Positions 36,074-48,917 of a stretch of 64,000 nt of DNA are shown here, piece by piece. Position numbers and translations under genes: made by a program. The notes beneath the pieces were generated by a model, which was not told the DNA's origin, made no database searches, and was given only the letters and a program-made list of their open reading frames with translations. How positions within the stretch are numbered: position 1 is the stretch's first letter; the number at the start of each line of letters is the position of its first letter. The stretch is from Calendula officinalis (taxonomy: Eukaryota > Streptophyta > Magnoliopsida > Asterales > Asteraceae), in contig OY970832.1 of assembly GCA_963853835.1 (NCBI GenBank), positions 38,472,063 through 38,536,062 of the forward strand. Reading direction: 5' to 3'.

Positions 36074-36889
36074 GGTCCAAGGAGCATCGATATGAGTTAT
36101 GGACATGTAGTGGTTAGAATGGTTCAATGGCCTTGGTTATGGGTTATGGACACCTATTACTTGTAAAATGGATATCTATAGGCTATCGGTCATGGCTACT
36201 AGTTATAATGGTTCAAGGGCCATCAGTATCAGTTATGGACATCTAGTGGTTATAATGGTTCAAGAACCATGGTTATGGGTTATGGACACCTATTACTTGT
36301 AACATGGATATCTGTAGGCTATCGGACATGGCTAGTAGTTATAATGGTTCAAGGGCCGTCAGTATCAGTTATGGACATCTATTGGTTATAATGGTTCAAG
36401 GACCATGGTTATGGGTTATGGACAGCTATTACTTGTAAAATGGATATCTATAGGCTATTGGTCATGGCTAGTAGTTATAATGGTCCAAGGGCCATCGATA
36501 TGAGTTATGGACATGTAGTGGTTATAATGGTTCAATGGCCTTGGTTATGGGTTATGGACACCTATTACTTGTAAAATGGATATCTATAGGCTACCGGTCA
36601 TGGCTACTAGTTATAATGGTTCAAGGGCCATCAGTATCAGTTATGGACATCTAGTGGTTATAATGGTTCAAGAACCATGGTTATGGGTTATGGACACCAA
36701 TTACTTGTAAAATGGATATCTATATGCTATCGGTCATGGCTAGTAGTTATAATGGTTCAAGGGCCATTAATATCAGTTTTGGACATCTAGATGTTATAAT
36801 GGTTCAAGGACCATGGTTATGGGTTATGGACACCTATTACTTGTAAAACGGATAAATATAGGCTATTTGTCATGGCTAGTAGTTATAAT
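36074..36889 (+). repeat. Two copies of a 408-bp trimer within the satellite
   Basis: The variant GGTCCAAGG followed by a TATGAGTTATGGACATGTAGTGG subtype occurs at 36074 and 36482, 408 bp (three monomers) apart, and a related monomer follows at about 36890. These monomers lack the CATG of the usual 140-bp subtype. CTATCGGTCATGGCTACTAG variants repeat with the same phase. This is a small local higher-order unit lying between the two large arrays. Confidence 0.6.
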
Positions 36890-39800
36890 GGTTCAAGGGC
36901 CATCGATATGAGTCATGGACATGCATGTAGTGGTTATAATGGTTCAATGGCCTTCGTTATGGGTTATACACACCTATTACTTGTAAAACGGATATCTATA
37001 GGCTATTGGTCATGGCTAGTAGTTATAATGGTTCAAGGGCCATCAGTATCAGTTATGGACATCTAGTGGTTATAATGGTTCGAGGATCATGGTTATGGGT
37101 TATGGACACCTATTACTTGTAAAATGGATATCTATAGGCTATTGGTCATGGCTATTAGTTATAATGGTTCAAGGGCCATCAGTATCAGTTATGGACATCT
37201 AGTGGTTATAATGGTTCAAGGACCATGGTTATGGGTTATGGACACCTATTATTTGTAAAATGCATATCTATAGGCTATTGGTCATGGCTAGTAGTTATAA
37301 TGGTTCAAGGGCCATCAGTATCAGTTATGGACATCTAGTGGTTATAAGGTTCAAGGACCATGGTTATGGGTTATGGACACCTATTACTTGTAAAATGGAT
37401 ATCTATATTGGCTATTGGTCATGGCTAGTAGTTATAATGGTCAAGGGCCATCAGTATCAGTTATGGACATCTAGTGGTTATAATGGTTCAAGGACCATGG
37501 TTATGGGTTATGGACTCCTATTACTTGTAAAATGGATATCTATAAGCTATTGGTCATGGCTAGTAGTTGTAATGGTTCAAAGGCCACCAGTATCAGTTAT
37601 GGACATCTAGTGGTTATAATGTTCAAGGACCATGGTTATGGGTTATGGACACCTATTACTTGTAAAATGGATATCTATAGGCTATTGGTCATGGCTAGTA
37701 GTTATAATGGTTCAAGGGCCATCGATATGAGTTATGGACATGCATGTAGTGGTTATAATGGTTCAATGGCCTTGGTTATGGGTTATGCACACCTATTACT
37801 TGTAAAATGGATATCTATACGCTATTGGTCATGGCTAGTAGTTATAATGGTTCAAGGGCCATCAGGGTCAGTTATGGACATCTAGTGGTTATAATGGTTC
37901 AAGGAACATGGTTATGGGTTATGGACACCTATTACTTGTAAAATGGATATCTATATGCTATTGGTCATGGCTAGTATTTGTAATGGTTCAAGGGCCATCA
38001 GTATCAGTTATGGACATCTAGTGGTTATAATGGTTCAAGGACCATGGTTATGGGTTATGGACACCTATTACTTTTAAAATGGATATCTATAAGCTATGGG
38101 TCATGGCTAGCAGTTATAATGGTTCAAGGGCCATCCAGTTATGGAAATCTAGTAGTTATAATGTTCAAGGACCATGGTTATGGGTTATGGACACCTATTA
38201 CTTGTAAAATGGATATCTATAGGCTATTGGTCATGGCTAGTAGTTATAATGGTTCAAGAGGCATCGATATGAGTTATGGACATGCATGTAGTGGGTATAA
38301 GGGTTCAATGGCCTTGGTTATGGGTTATGCACACCTATTACTTGTAAAATGGATATCTATAGGCTATTAGTCATGGCTAGTAGTTATAATGGTTCAAGGG
38401 CCATCAGTATCGATTATGGACATCTAGTGGTTGTAATGGTTCAAGGACCATGGTTATGGGTTATGGACACCTATTACTTGTAAAATGGATATCTATAGGC
38501 TATTGGTCATGGCCAGTAGTTATAATGGTTCAAGGGCCATCAGTATCAGTTATGGACATCTAGTGGTTGTATTGGTTCAAGGACCATGGTTATGGGTTAT
38601 GGACACCTATTAATTTTAAAATGGATATCTATAAGCTATTGGTCATGGCTAGTAGTTATAATGGTTCAAGGGCCATCCAGTTAGGTAAATCTAGTAGTTG
38701 TAATGTTCAAGGACCATGGTTATGGGTTATGGACACCTACTACTTGTAAAATGGATATCTATAGGCTATTGGTCATGGCTAGTAGTTATAATGGTTTAAG
38801 GGACATCAATATCATTTATGGACATCTAGTGGTTATAATGTTCAAGGACCATTGTTATGGGTTATGGACACCTATTACTTGTAAAATGGATAACTATAGG
38901 CTATTGGTCATGGCTAGTAGTTATAATGGTTCAAGGGCCGTCGATATGAGTTATGGACATGCATGTAGAGGTTATAATGGTTCAATGTCCTTGGTTATGG
39001 TTATGCACACCTATTACTTGTAAAATGGTTATCTATAGGCTATTGGTCATGGCTAGAAGTTATAATGGTTCAAGGGCCATCAATATCAGTTATGGACATC
39101 TAGTGGTTAAATGGTTCAATAACCATGGTTATGGGTTATGGACACCTATTACTTGTAAAATGCATATCTATAGGCTATTGGTCATGGCTATTAGTTATAA
39201 TGGTTCAAGGGCCATCAGTATCAAGTTATGGACATCTAGTGGTTATAATGGTTCAAGGACCATGGTTATGGGTTATGGACACCTATTACTTGTAAAATGG
39301 ATATCTATAGGCTATTGGTCATGGCTAGTAGTTATAATGGTTCAAGGGCTATCAGTATCAGTTATGGACATCTAGTGGTTATAATGGTTCAAGGACCATG
39401 GTTATGGGTTACGGACACCTATTACTTGTAAAATGGATACCTATAAGCTATTGGTCATGGCTAGTAGTTATAATGGTTCAAAGGCCACCAGTATCAGTTA
39501 TGGACATCTAGTGGTTATAATGTTCAAGGACCATGGTTATGGGTTATGGACACCTATTACTTGTAAAATGTATATCTATAGGCTATTGGTCATGGCTAGT
39601 AGTTATAATGGTTCAAGGGCCATCGATATGAGTTATGGACATGCATGTAGTGGTTATAATGGTTCAATGGCCTTGGTTATGGGTTATGCACACCTATTAC
39701 TTGTAAAATGGATATCTATACGCTATTGGTCATGGCTAGTAGTTTTAATGATTCAAGGGCCATCAGGGTCAGTTATGGACATCTAGTGGTTATAATGGTT

Positions 39801-40061
39801 CAAGGACCATGGTTATGGGTTATGGACACCTATTACTTGTAAAATGAATATCTATAGGCTATTGGTCATGGCTAGTAATTATAATGGTTCAAGGGCCATC
39901 AGAATCAGTTTTGGACATCTAGTGGTTATAATGGTTCAAGGACCATGGTTATGGGTTATGGACACCTATTACTTTTAAAATGGATATCTATAAGCTATTG
40001 GTCATGGCTAGTAGATATAATGGTTCAAGGGCCATCCAGTTAGGGAAATCTAGTAGTTATA

Positions 40062-41684
40062 ATGTTCAAGGACCATGGTTATGGGTTATGGACACATATT
40101 ACTTGTAAAATGGATAACTATAGGCTATTGGTCATGGCTAGTAGTTATAATGGTTCAAGTGCCATCGATATGAGTTATGGACATGCATGTAGAGGTTATA
40201 ATGGTTCAATGTCCTTGGTTATGGTTATGCACACCTATTACTTGTAAAATGGTTATCTATAGGCTATTGGTCATGGCTAGTAGTTATAATGGTTCAAGGG
40301 CCATCAATATCAGTTATGGACATCTAGTGGTTAAATGGTTCAAGGACCATGGTTATGGGTTATGGACACCTATTACTTGTAAAATGGATATCTATATAGG
40401 TCATGGCTAGTAGTTATAATGGTTCAAGGGCCATCGGTATCAGTTATGGATATCTAGTGGTTATATTTGTTCAAGGGCCATGGTTATGGGTTATGGACAC
40501 CTATTACTTGTAAAATGAATATCTATAGGCTATTGGTCATGGCTAATAGTTATAATGGTTTAAGGGCCATCAGTATCAGCTATGGACATCTAGTGGTTAT
40601 AATGTTCAAGGACCATGGTTATGGGTTATGGACACCTATCACTTGTAAAATGGATATCTATAGGCTATTGGTCATGGCTAGTAGTTATAATGGTTCAAGG
40701 GCCATCGATATGAGTTATGACATGCATGTAGTGGTTATAATGGTTCAATGGCCTTCGTTATGGGTTATGCACACCTATTACTTGTAAAATGGATATCTAT
40801 ACGCTATTGGTCATGGCTAGTAGTTATAATGGTTCAAGGGCCATCAGGGTCAGTTATGGACATCTAGTGGTTATAATTGTTCAAGGACCATGGTTATGGG
40901 TTCTGGACACCTATTACTTGTAAAATGGATATCTATAGGCTATTGGTCATGGCTAGTAGTTATAATGGTTCAAGGGCCATCAGTATCAGTTATGGACATC
41001 TAGTGGTTATAATGGTGCAAGGACCATGGTTATGGGTTATGGACACCTATTACTTTTAAAATGGATATCTATAAGCTATTGGTCATGGCTAGTAGTTATA
41101 ATGGTTCAAGGGCCATCCAGTTATGGAAATCTAGTAGTTATAATGTTCAAGGACCATGGTTATGGGTTATGGACACCTATTACTTGTAAAATGGATATCT
41201 ATAGGCTATTGGTCATGGCTAGTAGTTATTATGGTTCAAGAGCCATCGATATGAGTTATGGACATGCATGTAGTGGTTATAACGGTTCAATAGCCTTGGT
41301 TATGGGTTATGCACACCTATTACTTATAAAATGGATATCTATATGCTATTAGTCATGGCTAGTAGTTATAATGGTTCAAGGGCCATCAATATCGATTATG
41401 GACATCTAGTGGTTGTAATGGTTCAAGGACCATGGTTATGGGTTATGGACACCTATTACTTGTAAAATGGATATATATAGGCTATTGGTCATGGCTAGTA
41501 GTTATAATGGTTCAAGGGCCATCAGTATCCGTTATGGACATCTAGTGGTTATAATGGTTCAAGGACCAAGGTTATGGGTTATGGACACCTATTACTTTTA
41601 AAATGGATATCTATAAGCTATTGGTCATGGCTAGTAGTTATAATGGTTCAAGGGCCATCCAGTTAGGGAAATCTAGTAGTTATA
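40062..41684 (+). repeat. Higher-order repeat 2, short copy (1623 bp)
   Basis: First of three copies of a second higher-order unit. Equivalent points are 40062/41685, 40177/41800, 40467/42090, 40877/42501 and 41026/42650. The last two pairs are offset by 1624 because this copy has lost one G in the TATGGACATG string near 40717. Relative to the 2092-bp copies it lacks about 469 bp at its right end, where a CCAGTTAGGG monomer joins directly to the monomer that begins the next unit. Related, more diverged units lie upstream (for example points 37532 and 39433, 1901 bp apart). Confidence 0.82.
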
Positions 41685-43776
41685 ATGTTCAAGGACCATG
41701 GTTATGGGTTATGGACACATATTACTTGTAAAATGGATAACTATAGGCTATTGGTCATGGCTAGTAGTTATAATGGTTCAAGGGCCATCGATATGAGTTA
41801 TGGACATGCATGTAGAGGTTATAATGGTTCAATGTCCTTGGTTATGGTTATGCACACCTATTACTTGTAAAATGGTTATCTATAGGCTATTGGTCATGGC
41901 TAGTAGTTATAATGGTTCAAGGGCCATCAATATCAGTTATGGACATCTAGTGGTTAAATGGTTCAAGGACCATGGTTATGGGTTATGGACACCTATTACT
42001 TGTAAAATGGATATCTATATAGGTCATGGCTAGTAGTTATAATGGTTCAAGGGCCATCGGTATCAGTTATGGATATCTAGTGGTTATATTTGTTCAAGGG
42101 CCATGGTTATGGGTTATGGACACCTATTACTTGTAAAATGAATATCTATAGGCTATTGGTCATGGCTAATAGTTATAATGGTTTAAGGGCCATCAGTATC
42201 AGCTATGGACATCTAGTGGTTATAATGTTCAAGGACCATGGTTATGGGTTATGGACACCTATCACTTGTAAAATGGATATCTATAGGCTATTGGTCATGG
42301 CTAGTAGTTATAATGGTTCAAGGGCCATCGATATGAGTTATGGACATGCATGTAGTGGTTATAATGGTTCAATGGCCTTCGTTATGGGTTATGCACACCT
42401 ATTACTTGTAAAATGGATATCTATACGCTATTGGTCATGGCTAGTAGTTATAATGGTTCAAGGGCCATCAGGGTCAGTTATGGACATCTAGTGGTTATAA
42501 TTGTTCAAGGACCATGGTTATGGGTTCTGGACACCTATTACTTGTAAAATGGATATCTATAGGCTATTGGTCATGGCTAGTAGTTATAATGGTTCAAGGG
42601 CCATCAGTATCAGTTATGGACATCTAGTGGTTATAATGGTGCAAGGACCATGGTTATGGGTTATGGACACCTATTACTTTTAAAATGGATATCTATAAGC
42701 TATTGGTCATGGCTAGTAGTTATAATGGTTCAAGGGCCATCCAGTTATGGAAATCTAGTAGTTATAATGTTCAAGGACCATGGTTATGGGTTATGGACAC
42801 CTATTACTTGTAAAATGGATATCTATAGGCTATTGGTCATGGCTAGTAGTTATTATGGTTCAAGAGCCATCGATATGAGTTATGGACATGCATGTAGTGG
42901 TTATAACGGTTCAATAGCCTTGGTTATGGGTTATGCACACCTATTACTTATAAAATGGATATCTATATGCTATTATTCATGGCTAGTAGTTATAATGGTT
43001 CAAGGGCCATCAGTATCGATTATGGACATCTAGTGGTTGTAATGGTTCAAGGACCATGGTTATGGGTTATGGAAACCTATTTCTTGTAAAATGGATATAT
43101 ATAGGCTATTGGTCATGGCTAGTAGTTATAATGGTTCAAGGGCCATCAGTATCCGTTATGGACATCTTGTGGTTATAATGGTTCAAGGACCAAGGTTATG
43201 GGTTATGGACACCTATTACTTTCAAAATGGATATCTATAAGCTATTGGTCATGGCTAGTAGTTATAATGGTTCAAGGGCCATCCAGTTAGGGAAATCTAG
43301 TACTTATAATGTTCAAGGACCATGATTATGGGTTATGGACACCTATTACTTGTAAAATGGATATCTATAGGCTATTGGTCATGGCTAGTAGTTATAATGG
43401 TTCAAGGGCCATCGATATGAGTTATGGACATGCATGTAGTGGTTATAATGGTTCAATGGCCTTGGTTATGGGTTATGCACACCATCGGTATTAGTTATGA
43501 ACATCTAGTGGTTATAATGGTTCAAGGACCATGGTTATGGGTTATGGACACCTATTACTTGTAGAATGGATAGCTATATAGGTCATGGCTAGTAGTTATA
43601 ACGGTTCAAGGGCCATCGGTATCAGTTATAGACATCTAGTGGTTATAATTGTTCAAGGGCCATGGTTATGGACACCTATTACTCGTAAAATGGATATCTA
43701 TAGGCTATTGGTCATGGCTAGTAGTTATAATGGTTTAAGGGTCATCAATATCAGTTATGGACATCCAGTGGTTATA
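41685..43776 (+). repeat. Higher-order repeat 2, full copy (2092 bp)
   Basis: A 15-monomer unit. Points 41800, 42090, 42501 and 42650 recur exactly 2092 bp later at 43892, 44182, 44593 and 44742; points 43309 and 43585 recur at 45401 and 45677. It includes a damaged monomer at about 43484, where GCACACC runs straight into ATCGGTATTAG, i.e. about 75 bp are missing. It also has monomers with CTTTTAAAATGG or CTTATAAAATGG in place of CTTGTAAAATGG. Confidence 0.85.
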
Positions 43777-45868
43777 ATGTTCAAGGACCATGGTTATGGG
43801 TTATGGACCCATATTACTTGTAAAATGGATAACTATAGGCTATTGGTCATGGCTAGTAGTTATAATGGTTCAAGGGCCATCGATATGAGTTATGGACATG
43901 CATGTAGAGGTTATAATGGTTCAATGTCCTTGGTTATGGTTATGCACACCTATTACTTGTAAAATGGTTATCTATCGGCTATTGGTCATGGCTAGTAGTT
44001 ATAATGGTTCAAGGGCCATCAATATCAGTTATGGACATCTAGTGGTTAAATGGTTCAAGGACCATGGTTATGGGTTATGGACACCTATTACTTGTAAAAT
44101 GGATATCTATATAGGTCATGGCTAGTAGTTATAATGGTTCAAGGGCCATCGGTATCAGTTATGGATATCTAGTGGTTATATTTGTTCAAGGGCCATGGTT
44201 ATGGGTTATGGACACCTATTACTTGTAAAATGAATATCTATAGGCTATTGGTCATGGCTAATAGTTATAATGGTTTAAGGGCCATCAGTATCAGCTATGG
44301 ACATCTAGTGGTTATAATGTTCAAGGACCATGGTTATGGGTTATGGACACCTATCACTTGTAAAATGGATATCTATAGGCTATTGGTCATGGCTAGTAGT
44401 TATAATGGTTCAAGGGCCATCGATATGAGTTATGGACATGCATGTAGTGGTTATAATGGTTCAATGGCCTTCGTTATGGGTTATGCACACCTATTACTTG
44501 TAAAATGGATATCTATACGCTATTGGTCATGGCTAGTAGTTATAATGGTTCAAGGGCCATCAGGGTCAGTTATGGACATCTAGTGGTTATAATTGTTCAA
44601 GGACCATGGTTATGGGTTCTGGACACCTATTACTTGTAAAATGGATATCTATAGGCTATTGGTCATGGCTAGTAGTTATAATGGTTCAAGGGCCATCAGT
44701 ATCAGTTATGGACATCTAGTGGTTATAATGGTGCAAGGACCATGGTTATGGGTTATGGACACCTATTACTTTTAAAATGGATATCTATAAGCTATTGGTC
44801 ATGGCTAGTAGTTATAATGGTTCAAGGGCCATCCAGTTATGGAAATCTAGTAGTTATAATGTTCAAGGACCATGGTTATGGGTTATGGACACCTATTACT
44901 TGTAAAATGGATATCTATAGGCTATTGGTCATGGCTAGTAGTTATTATGGTTCAAGAGCCATCGATATGAGTTATGGACATGCAAGTAGTGGTTATAACG
45001 GTTCAATAGCCTTGGTTATGGGTTATGCACACCTATTACTTATAAAATGGATATCTATATGCTATTAGTCATGGCTAGTAGTTATAATGGTTCAAGGGCC
45101 ATCAGTATCGATTATGGACATCTAGTGGTTGTAATGGTTCAAGGACCATGGTTATGGGTTATGGACACCAATTACTTGTAAAATGGATATATATAGGCTA
45201 TTGGTCATGGCTAGTAGTTATAATGGTTCAAGGGCCATCTGTATCCGTTATGGACATCTAGTGGTTATAATGGTTTAAGGACCAAGGTTATGGGTTATGG
45301 ACACCTATTACTTTTAAAATGGATATCTATAAGCTATTGGTCATGGCTAGTAGTTATAATGGTTCAAGGGCCATCCAGTTAGGGAAATCTAGTACTTATA
45401 ATGTTCAAGGACCATGGTTATGGGTTATGGACACCTATTACTTGTAAAATGGATATCTATAGGCTATTGGTCATGGCTAGTAGTTATAATGGTTCAAGGG
45501 CCATCGATATGAGTTATGGACATGCATGTAGTGGTTATAATGGTTCAATGGCCTTGGTTATGGGTTATGCACACCATCGGTATTAGTTATGAACATCTAG
45601 TGGTTATAATGGTTCAAGGACCATGGTTATGGGTTATGGACACCTATTACTAGTAGAATGGATAGCTATATAGGTCATGGCTAGTAGTTATAACGGTTCA
45701 AGGGCCATCGGTATCAGTTATAGACATCTAGTGGTTATAATTGTTCAAGGGCCATGGTTATGGACACCTATTACTCGTAAAATGGATATCTATAGGCTAT
45801 TGGTCATGGCTAGTAGTTATAATGGTTTAAGGGTCATCAGTATCAGTTATGGACATCCAGTGGTTATA
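43777..45868 (+). repeat. Higher-order repeat 2, second full copy (2092 bp)
   Basis: Matches the preceding copy monomer for monomer at a constant 2092-bp offset, including the damaged GCACACC/ATCGGTATTAG monomer (about 45576). A few private substitutions are visible, such as GCAAGTAGTGG near 44983 where the other copies have GCATGTAGTGG. The pattern ends at about 45869, where the next monomer has GGATATC instead of the GGATAAC that opens each unit. Confidence 0.85.
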
Positions 45869-46407
45869 ATGTTCAAGGACCATGGTTATGGGTTATGGAC
45901 ACCTATTACTTGTAAAATGGATATCTATAGGCTATTGGTCATGGCTAGTAGTTATAATGGTTCAAGGACCATCGATATGAGTTATGGACATGCATGTAGT
46001 GGTTATAATGGTTCAATGGCCTTGGTTATGGGTTAAGCACACCTATTACTTGTAAAATGGATATCTATAGGCTATTGGTCATGGTTAGTAGTTATAATGG
46101 TTCAAGGGCCATCAATATCAATTATGGACATCTAATGGTTATAATGGTTCAAGGACCATGGTTATGGGTTATGGACACCTATTACTTGTAAAATGGATAT
46201 CTATAGGCTATTGGTCATGGCTAGTAGTTATAATGGTTCAAGGGGCATCAGTATCAGTTATGAACATCTAGTGTTTATAATGGTTCAAGGACCATGGTTA
46301 TGGGTTATGGACACCTATTACTTGTAAAATGGATATCTATAGGCTACTGGTCATGGCTAGTAGTTATAATGGTTCAAGGGCCATCAGTATCAGTTATGGA
46401 CATCTAG

Positions 46408-46420
46408 TGGTTATAATGGT
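46408..46420. repeat. LINE target-site duplication, left copy
   Basis: TGGTTATAATGGT before the T-run equals 54718-54730. The motif is part of the satellite monomer, so a chance match is possible, but the bases just outside differ (AG versus CA) and the match sits exactly at both element ends. The edge with the T-run is ambiguous by one or two bases. Confidence 0.8.
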
Positions 46421-46445
46421 TTTTTTTTTTTTTTTTTTTTTTTTT
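46421..46445 (-). other. LINE poly(A) tail
   Basis: A run of 25 T on the plus strand (26 if the last base of the flanking duplication is counted) marks the 3' end of the minus-strand LINE. It is followed inward by GGGTAAAGGGATT, so the element terminus read on its own strand is TTACCC followed by A. Confidence 0.95.
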
Positions 46446-46669
46446 GGGTAAAGGGATTACCCTGGCTAACTATTTTAATCACAAAAAGAACTACAAAGGA
46501 ATGTGACAGACAGTCACATTGACCTCAAGCAGAAGCTTGACACAACAAAACAGAGTTTATGACATGCCATAAACAAAGCTAAGACCAACTAGCACTAGCA
46601 ACTACCTCACAGGACCAACCAAACGCTCAAAAGAAGCAAAAGCAGACAACTTAAACAAAAAACACTGAG
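46446..46669 (-). other. LINE 3' untranslated region
   Basis: The 224 bp between the ORF2 stop and the poly(A) tail have no open frame of note. I see no recognisable motif beyond the conserved terminal TTACCC. The terminal few bases are also found in a tiny insertion at 58096-58107. Confidence 0.75.
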
Positions 46670-47482
46670 CTAAACAACCGAGACTGGGATCTTCCAGCTA
46701 GCTAGCAGCCGTTGAACATCAACCGTGTTTCTCTTAAACTTTAACGTCATCAGTATTAATCGAACGGTGGCAATAATCTCGTCACATAACTGCATATGCG
46801 TCTTGGACTTCTTTTTGAACAATCTTGCATTTCTTTCTAACCAAATATAATATGTAGTAGCTCCAATCAATATACGAGAGATAACATTTTTTGCTGACCT
46901 TCCTCTGGACATTGGAGTAAGGTAATCAATAATATCAGCAAGTCTTGGTGCAATCGTGTCCATCCCCCCAAGCAATCTGATATTAACCCAAACCTGCAAA
47001 GAATTTGTACAATCAAAAAATAGATGAGAGTGGGAATCAGGAACAAGACCACATAGGGGGCACCGCAAAGAGGCAGTATCCGTATCATGGTGAACATCCC
47101 ATTGTTTCAACAAATTTTGTTTTTTTAAGCGGTTGTTCATTACAAGCCACATATGAAAAGCATGGTGAGGGATACAATGGGGAAACCATACAACAGATTG
47201 CCAAGGGACCTCAACCTCCCTTGATCTAATAGAATTCCAAGCTAGATAAACCGAGAAAGCCTGAGAAGACCCATTTAAGTCTAACCAAACTACACAGTCC
47301 TTTTGATCTGGAACAAGTTGGGGGACCGGGATACTAGTAATTTCCGGGAACCTAGCATACCAGTCATTTGGCCAAATCCAAATATTATCAGCAATCAGGT
47401 CCGACTCCACATCAAGGGAGGAAAACCCAGCTCTAGTAATATCCCTATAAGTAAGGAATTGAAAAAATGGACTAGCCATGCT
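46670..47482 (-). pseudogene. LINE ORF2 C-terminal segment with zf-RVT domain
   Basis: This is the C-terminal end of the LINE polyprotein, about 270 residues, in the same frame as the reverse transcriptase segment but separated from it by a single in-frame TGA at 47483-47485. It contains the plant zf-RVT signature: an H-x-W-L-V-M-N-N-R-L-K stretch, LLKQWDV, then CPLCG and a downstream SHSHLFFDC, so the Cys and His ligands are visible. The tail has the YYIWLERNAR and KSKTHMQL features common at the ends of plant LINE ORF2. The domain is thought to help bind element RNA. An internal methionine at 47479 directly follows the stop, but I read the segment as the remainder of ORF2, not a separate gene. 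Confidence 0.88.
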
Positions 47483-48917
47483 TCATTTATCAAACCAAAT
47501 GGAAGTAGATTTTCCGTCACGTATCGTATGCCATATAAAAGGTCTAACTTTGTTTCTTAATTGGAGCAACTTCCTCCAAGACCAGCTCATAGAACCCGTG
47601 ATGGGAGTATCCCAAAATCTTCTACCCCGCAGCTTATAAGAATGAATCCATTGGACCCATAACGACTCCTTATTTGACACTATACTCCAGATATGGTATG
47701 CCATGAGGGCAGCATTAAAATCTTTGATACGACGGATACCGAGTCCCCCTTCAGATTTTGGTTTGCAAACTACCTCCCAAGAGACTTTGGCTTTACCCTT
47801 CTTCATTTCGCCTTGACACCACAGAAACCCCCGCATTAATTGCTCGAGCTCATGAATGATACGGGTTGGAAGGGTAAAAACCGAAGCCCAATAAATATGT
47901 AAATTAGATAAAACTGAAATAATCAGTTGGAGACGACCCGCAAAGGAAAGGTATTTATTCTTCCAATCATTTATGCGATTCTGCATTTTTTCTATCAGGA
48001 CTTTACAATCTCTGAATAATAATCTAGTAGATATCAGAGGCACTCCGAGGTATTTAACCGGGAGACTTCCTTCCTCAAAAGGCATTAAATGAAGAATTGC
48101 AGCTCTGGTAGTGGCCGGAACGTTACAGAAAAACACCGTAGTCTTAGGAATGCTAGGGACAAGCCCCGAGACTTCTTTAAACTCATTCAAAGCATCCAAA
48201 ATCAGAGTAGCAGAAATCATGTTACCTCGCGCAAAGAGGAACAGATCATCAGCAAAACATAGTTTGACAATCTTTTGTTTCTCACAGCCTTTGTGATATT
48301 GAAAATCCGTGCTAGAGGTAACTTTGCGTTTGATAATAAGAGAAAGTACCTCCATGACAAGAGTAAAAAGGTATGGAGACATTGGGTCACCCTGTCTCAA
48401 GCCTCTTTTACCCCGAAACCAGCCATGGACCTCTCCATTTATACAAATGGAAAATGAAGGAGATGTAACACATTCCAAAATCCACATGATCATTTTAGGA
48501 GGAAAACCAAAGCCAACTAAGATAGAGTGTAGAAACTCCCAATCAACAATATCATAAGCTTTCTGGATATCAATTTTAAACGCACATCTAGGGGGACCAG
48601 ATTGCCTATGATAATTATGCATTAATTCTTGTGTGAGAAGAATGTTATCTGAAATTCGTCTTCCAGGAATGAAAGCTGATTGATTAATGCCAACAATATC
48701 ACCAAGAACATCAGTGATACAATTAGTAAGTATTTTGCTGATACACTTGTAAATTACATTGCAGCAGGATATGGGACGGAAATCAGTCGTCTTTGATGGA
48801 GTTGGGATCTTTGGAATCATAGCATAAATAGTATGGTTAATTTCTTTTATTAACTTGCCGTTTGAAAAAAATTCCCGAACCGCACAACACATTTCCTCTC
48901 CAATAATGTCCCAAGAT
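47483..48917 (-). pseudogene. LINE ORF2 reverse transcriptase segment
   Basis: This segment encodes the RVT_1 reverse transcriptase, which copies element RNA at the nicked target. Motifs in order are AMIPKI and DFRPISCCNVIYK, SAFIPGRRISDNILL, the first catalytic aspartate in FKIDIQKAYD, the GLRQGDPMSPYLF block, and the FADD box holding the catalytic aspartate pair. The thumb and connection follow (KYLGVPL, the WKNKYLSFAGR block, a GGLGIRR stretch). All three catalytic aspartates are present. The frame enters from upstream by a 1-nt shift at 48917-48921 and ends at TGA 47483-47485 within a WFDK context; related plant LINEs usually have Trp next, so a TGG to TGA change is likely. Confidence 0.93.

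Larger units (their letters stand above)
24286..46420 (+). repeat. 136-bp satellite array, left arm
   Basis: A head-to-tail satellite with a 136-bp monomer; for example the ACACCTATTACTTG core recurs at 24349, 24485 and 24621. Each monomer has two related parts: about 47 bp (GTTATAATGGTTCAAGGGCC then a CATCAGTATCAG tail) and about 89 bp (GTTATAATGGTTCAAGGACC, GGTTATGGG, then the CACCTATTACTTG unit). A 140-bp subtype has ACATGCATGT in place of ACATCT. All monomers point the same way. The array starts mid-monomer directly against the heptamer array and ends at the LINE. Short reading frames recur with the monomer, but 136 is not a multiple of 3 and stops recur, so I call no gene. Confidence 0.97.

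Noticed and set aside
25999..45868. Centromere identity of the higher-order satellite
   Set aside because: The higher-order structure is compatible, but sequence alone shows no CENP-B-like box or other proof; kept only as a testable idea.
24349..46420. GGTTATGGG in each satellite monomer as a link to the Allium-type telomere repeat (CTCGGTTATGGG)
   Set aside because: Only nine bases match, once per 136 bp, with no tandem telomeric run; most likely coincidence.
1..46420. CRISPR array or bacterial repeat locus
   Set aside because: Repeats are contiguous without unique spacers, and the transposons are plant retroelements.
47005..48557. Plus-strand frames across the LINE (for example 47005-47229, 48111-48296, 48275-48457)
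   Set aside because: They are antisense shadows of the reverse transcriptase and zf-RVT coding region.
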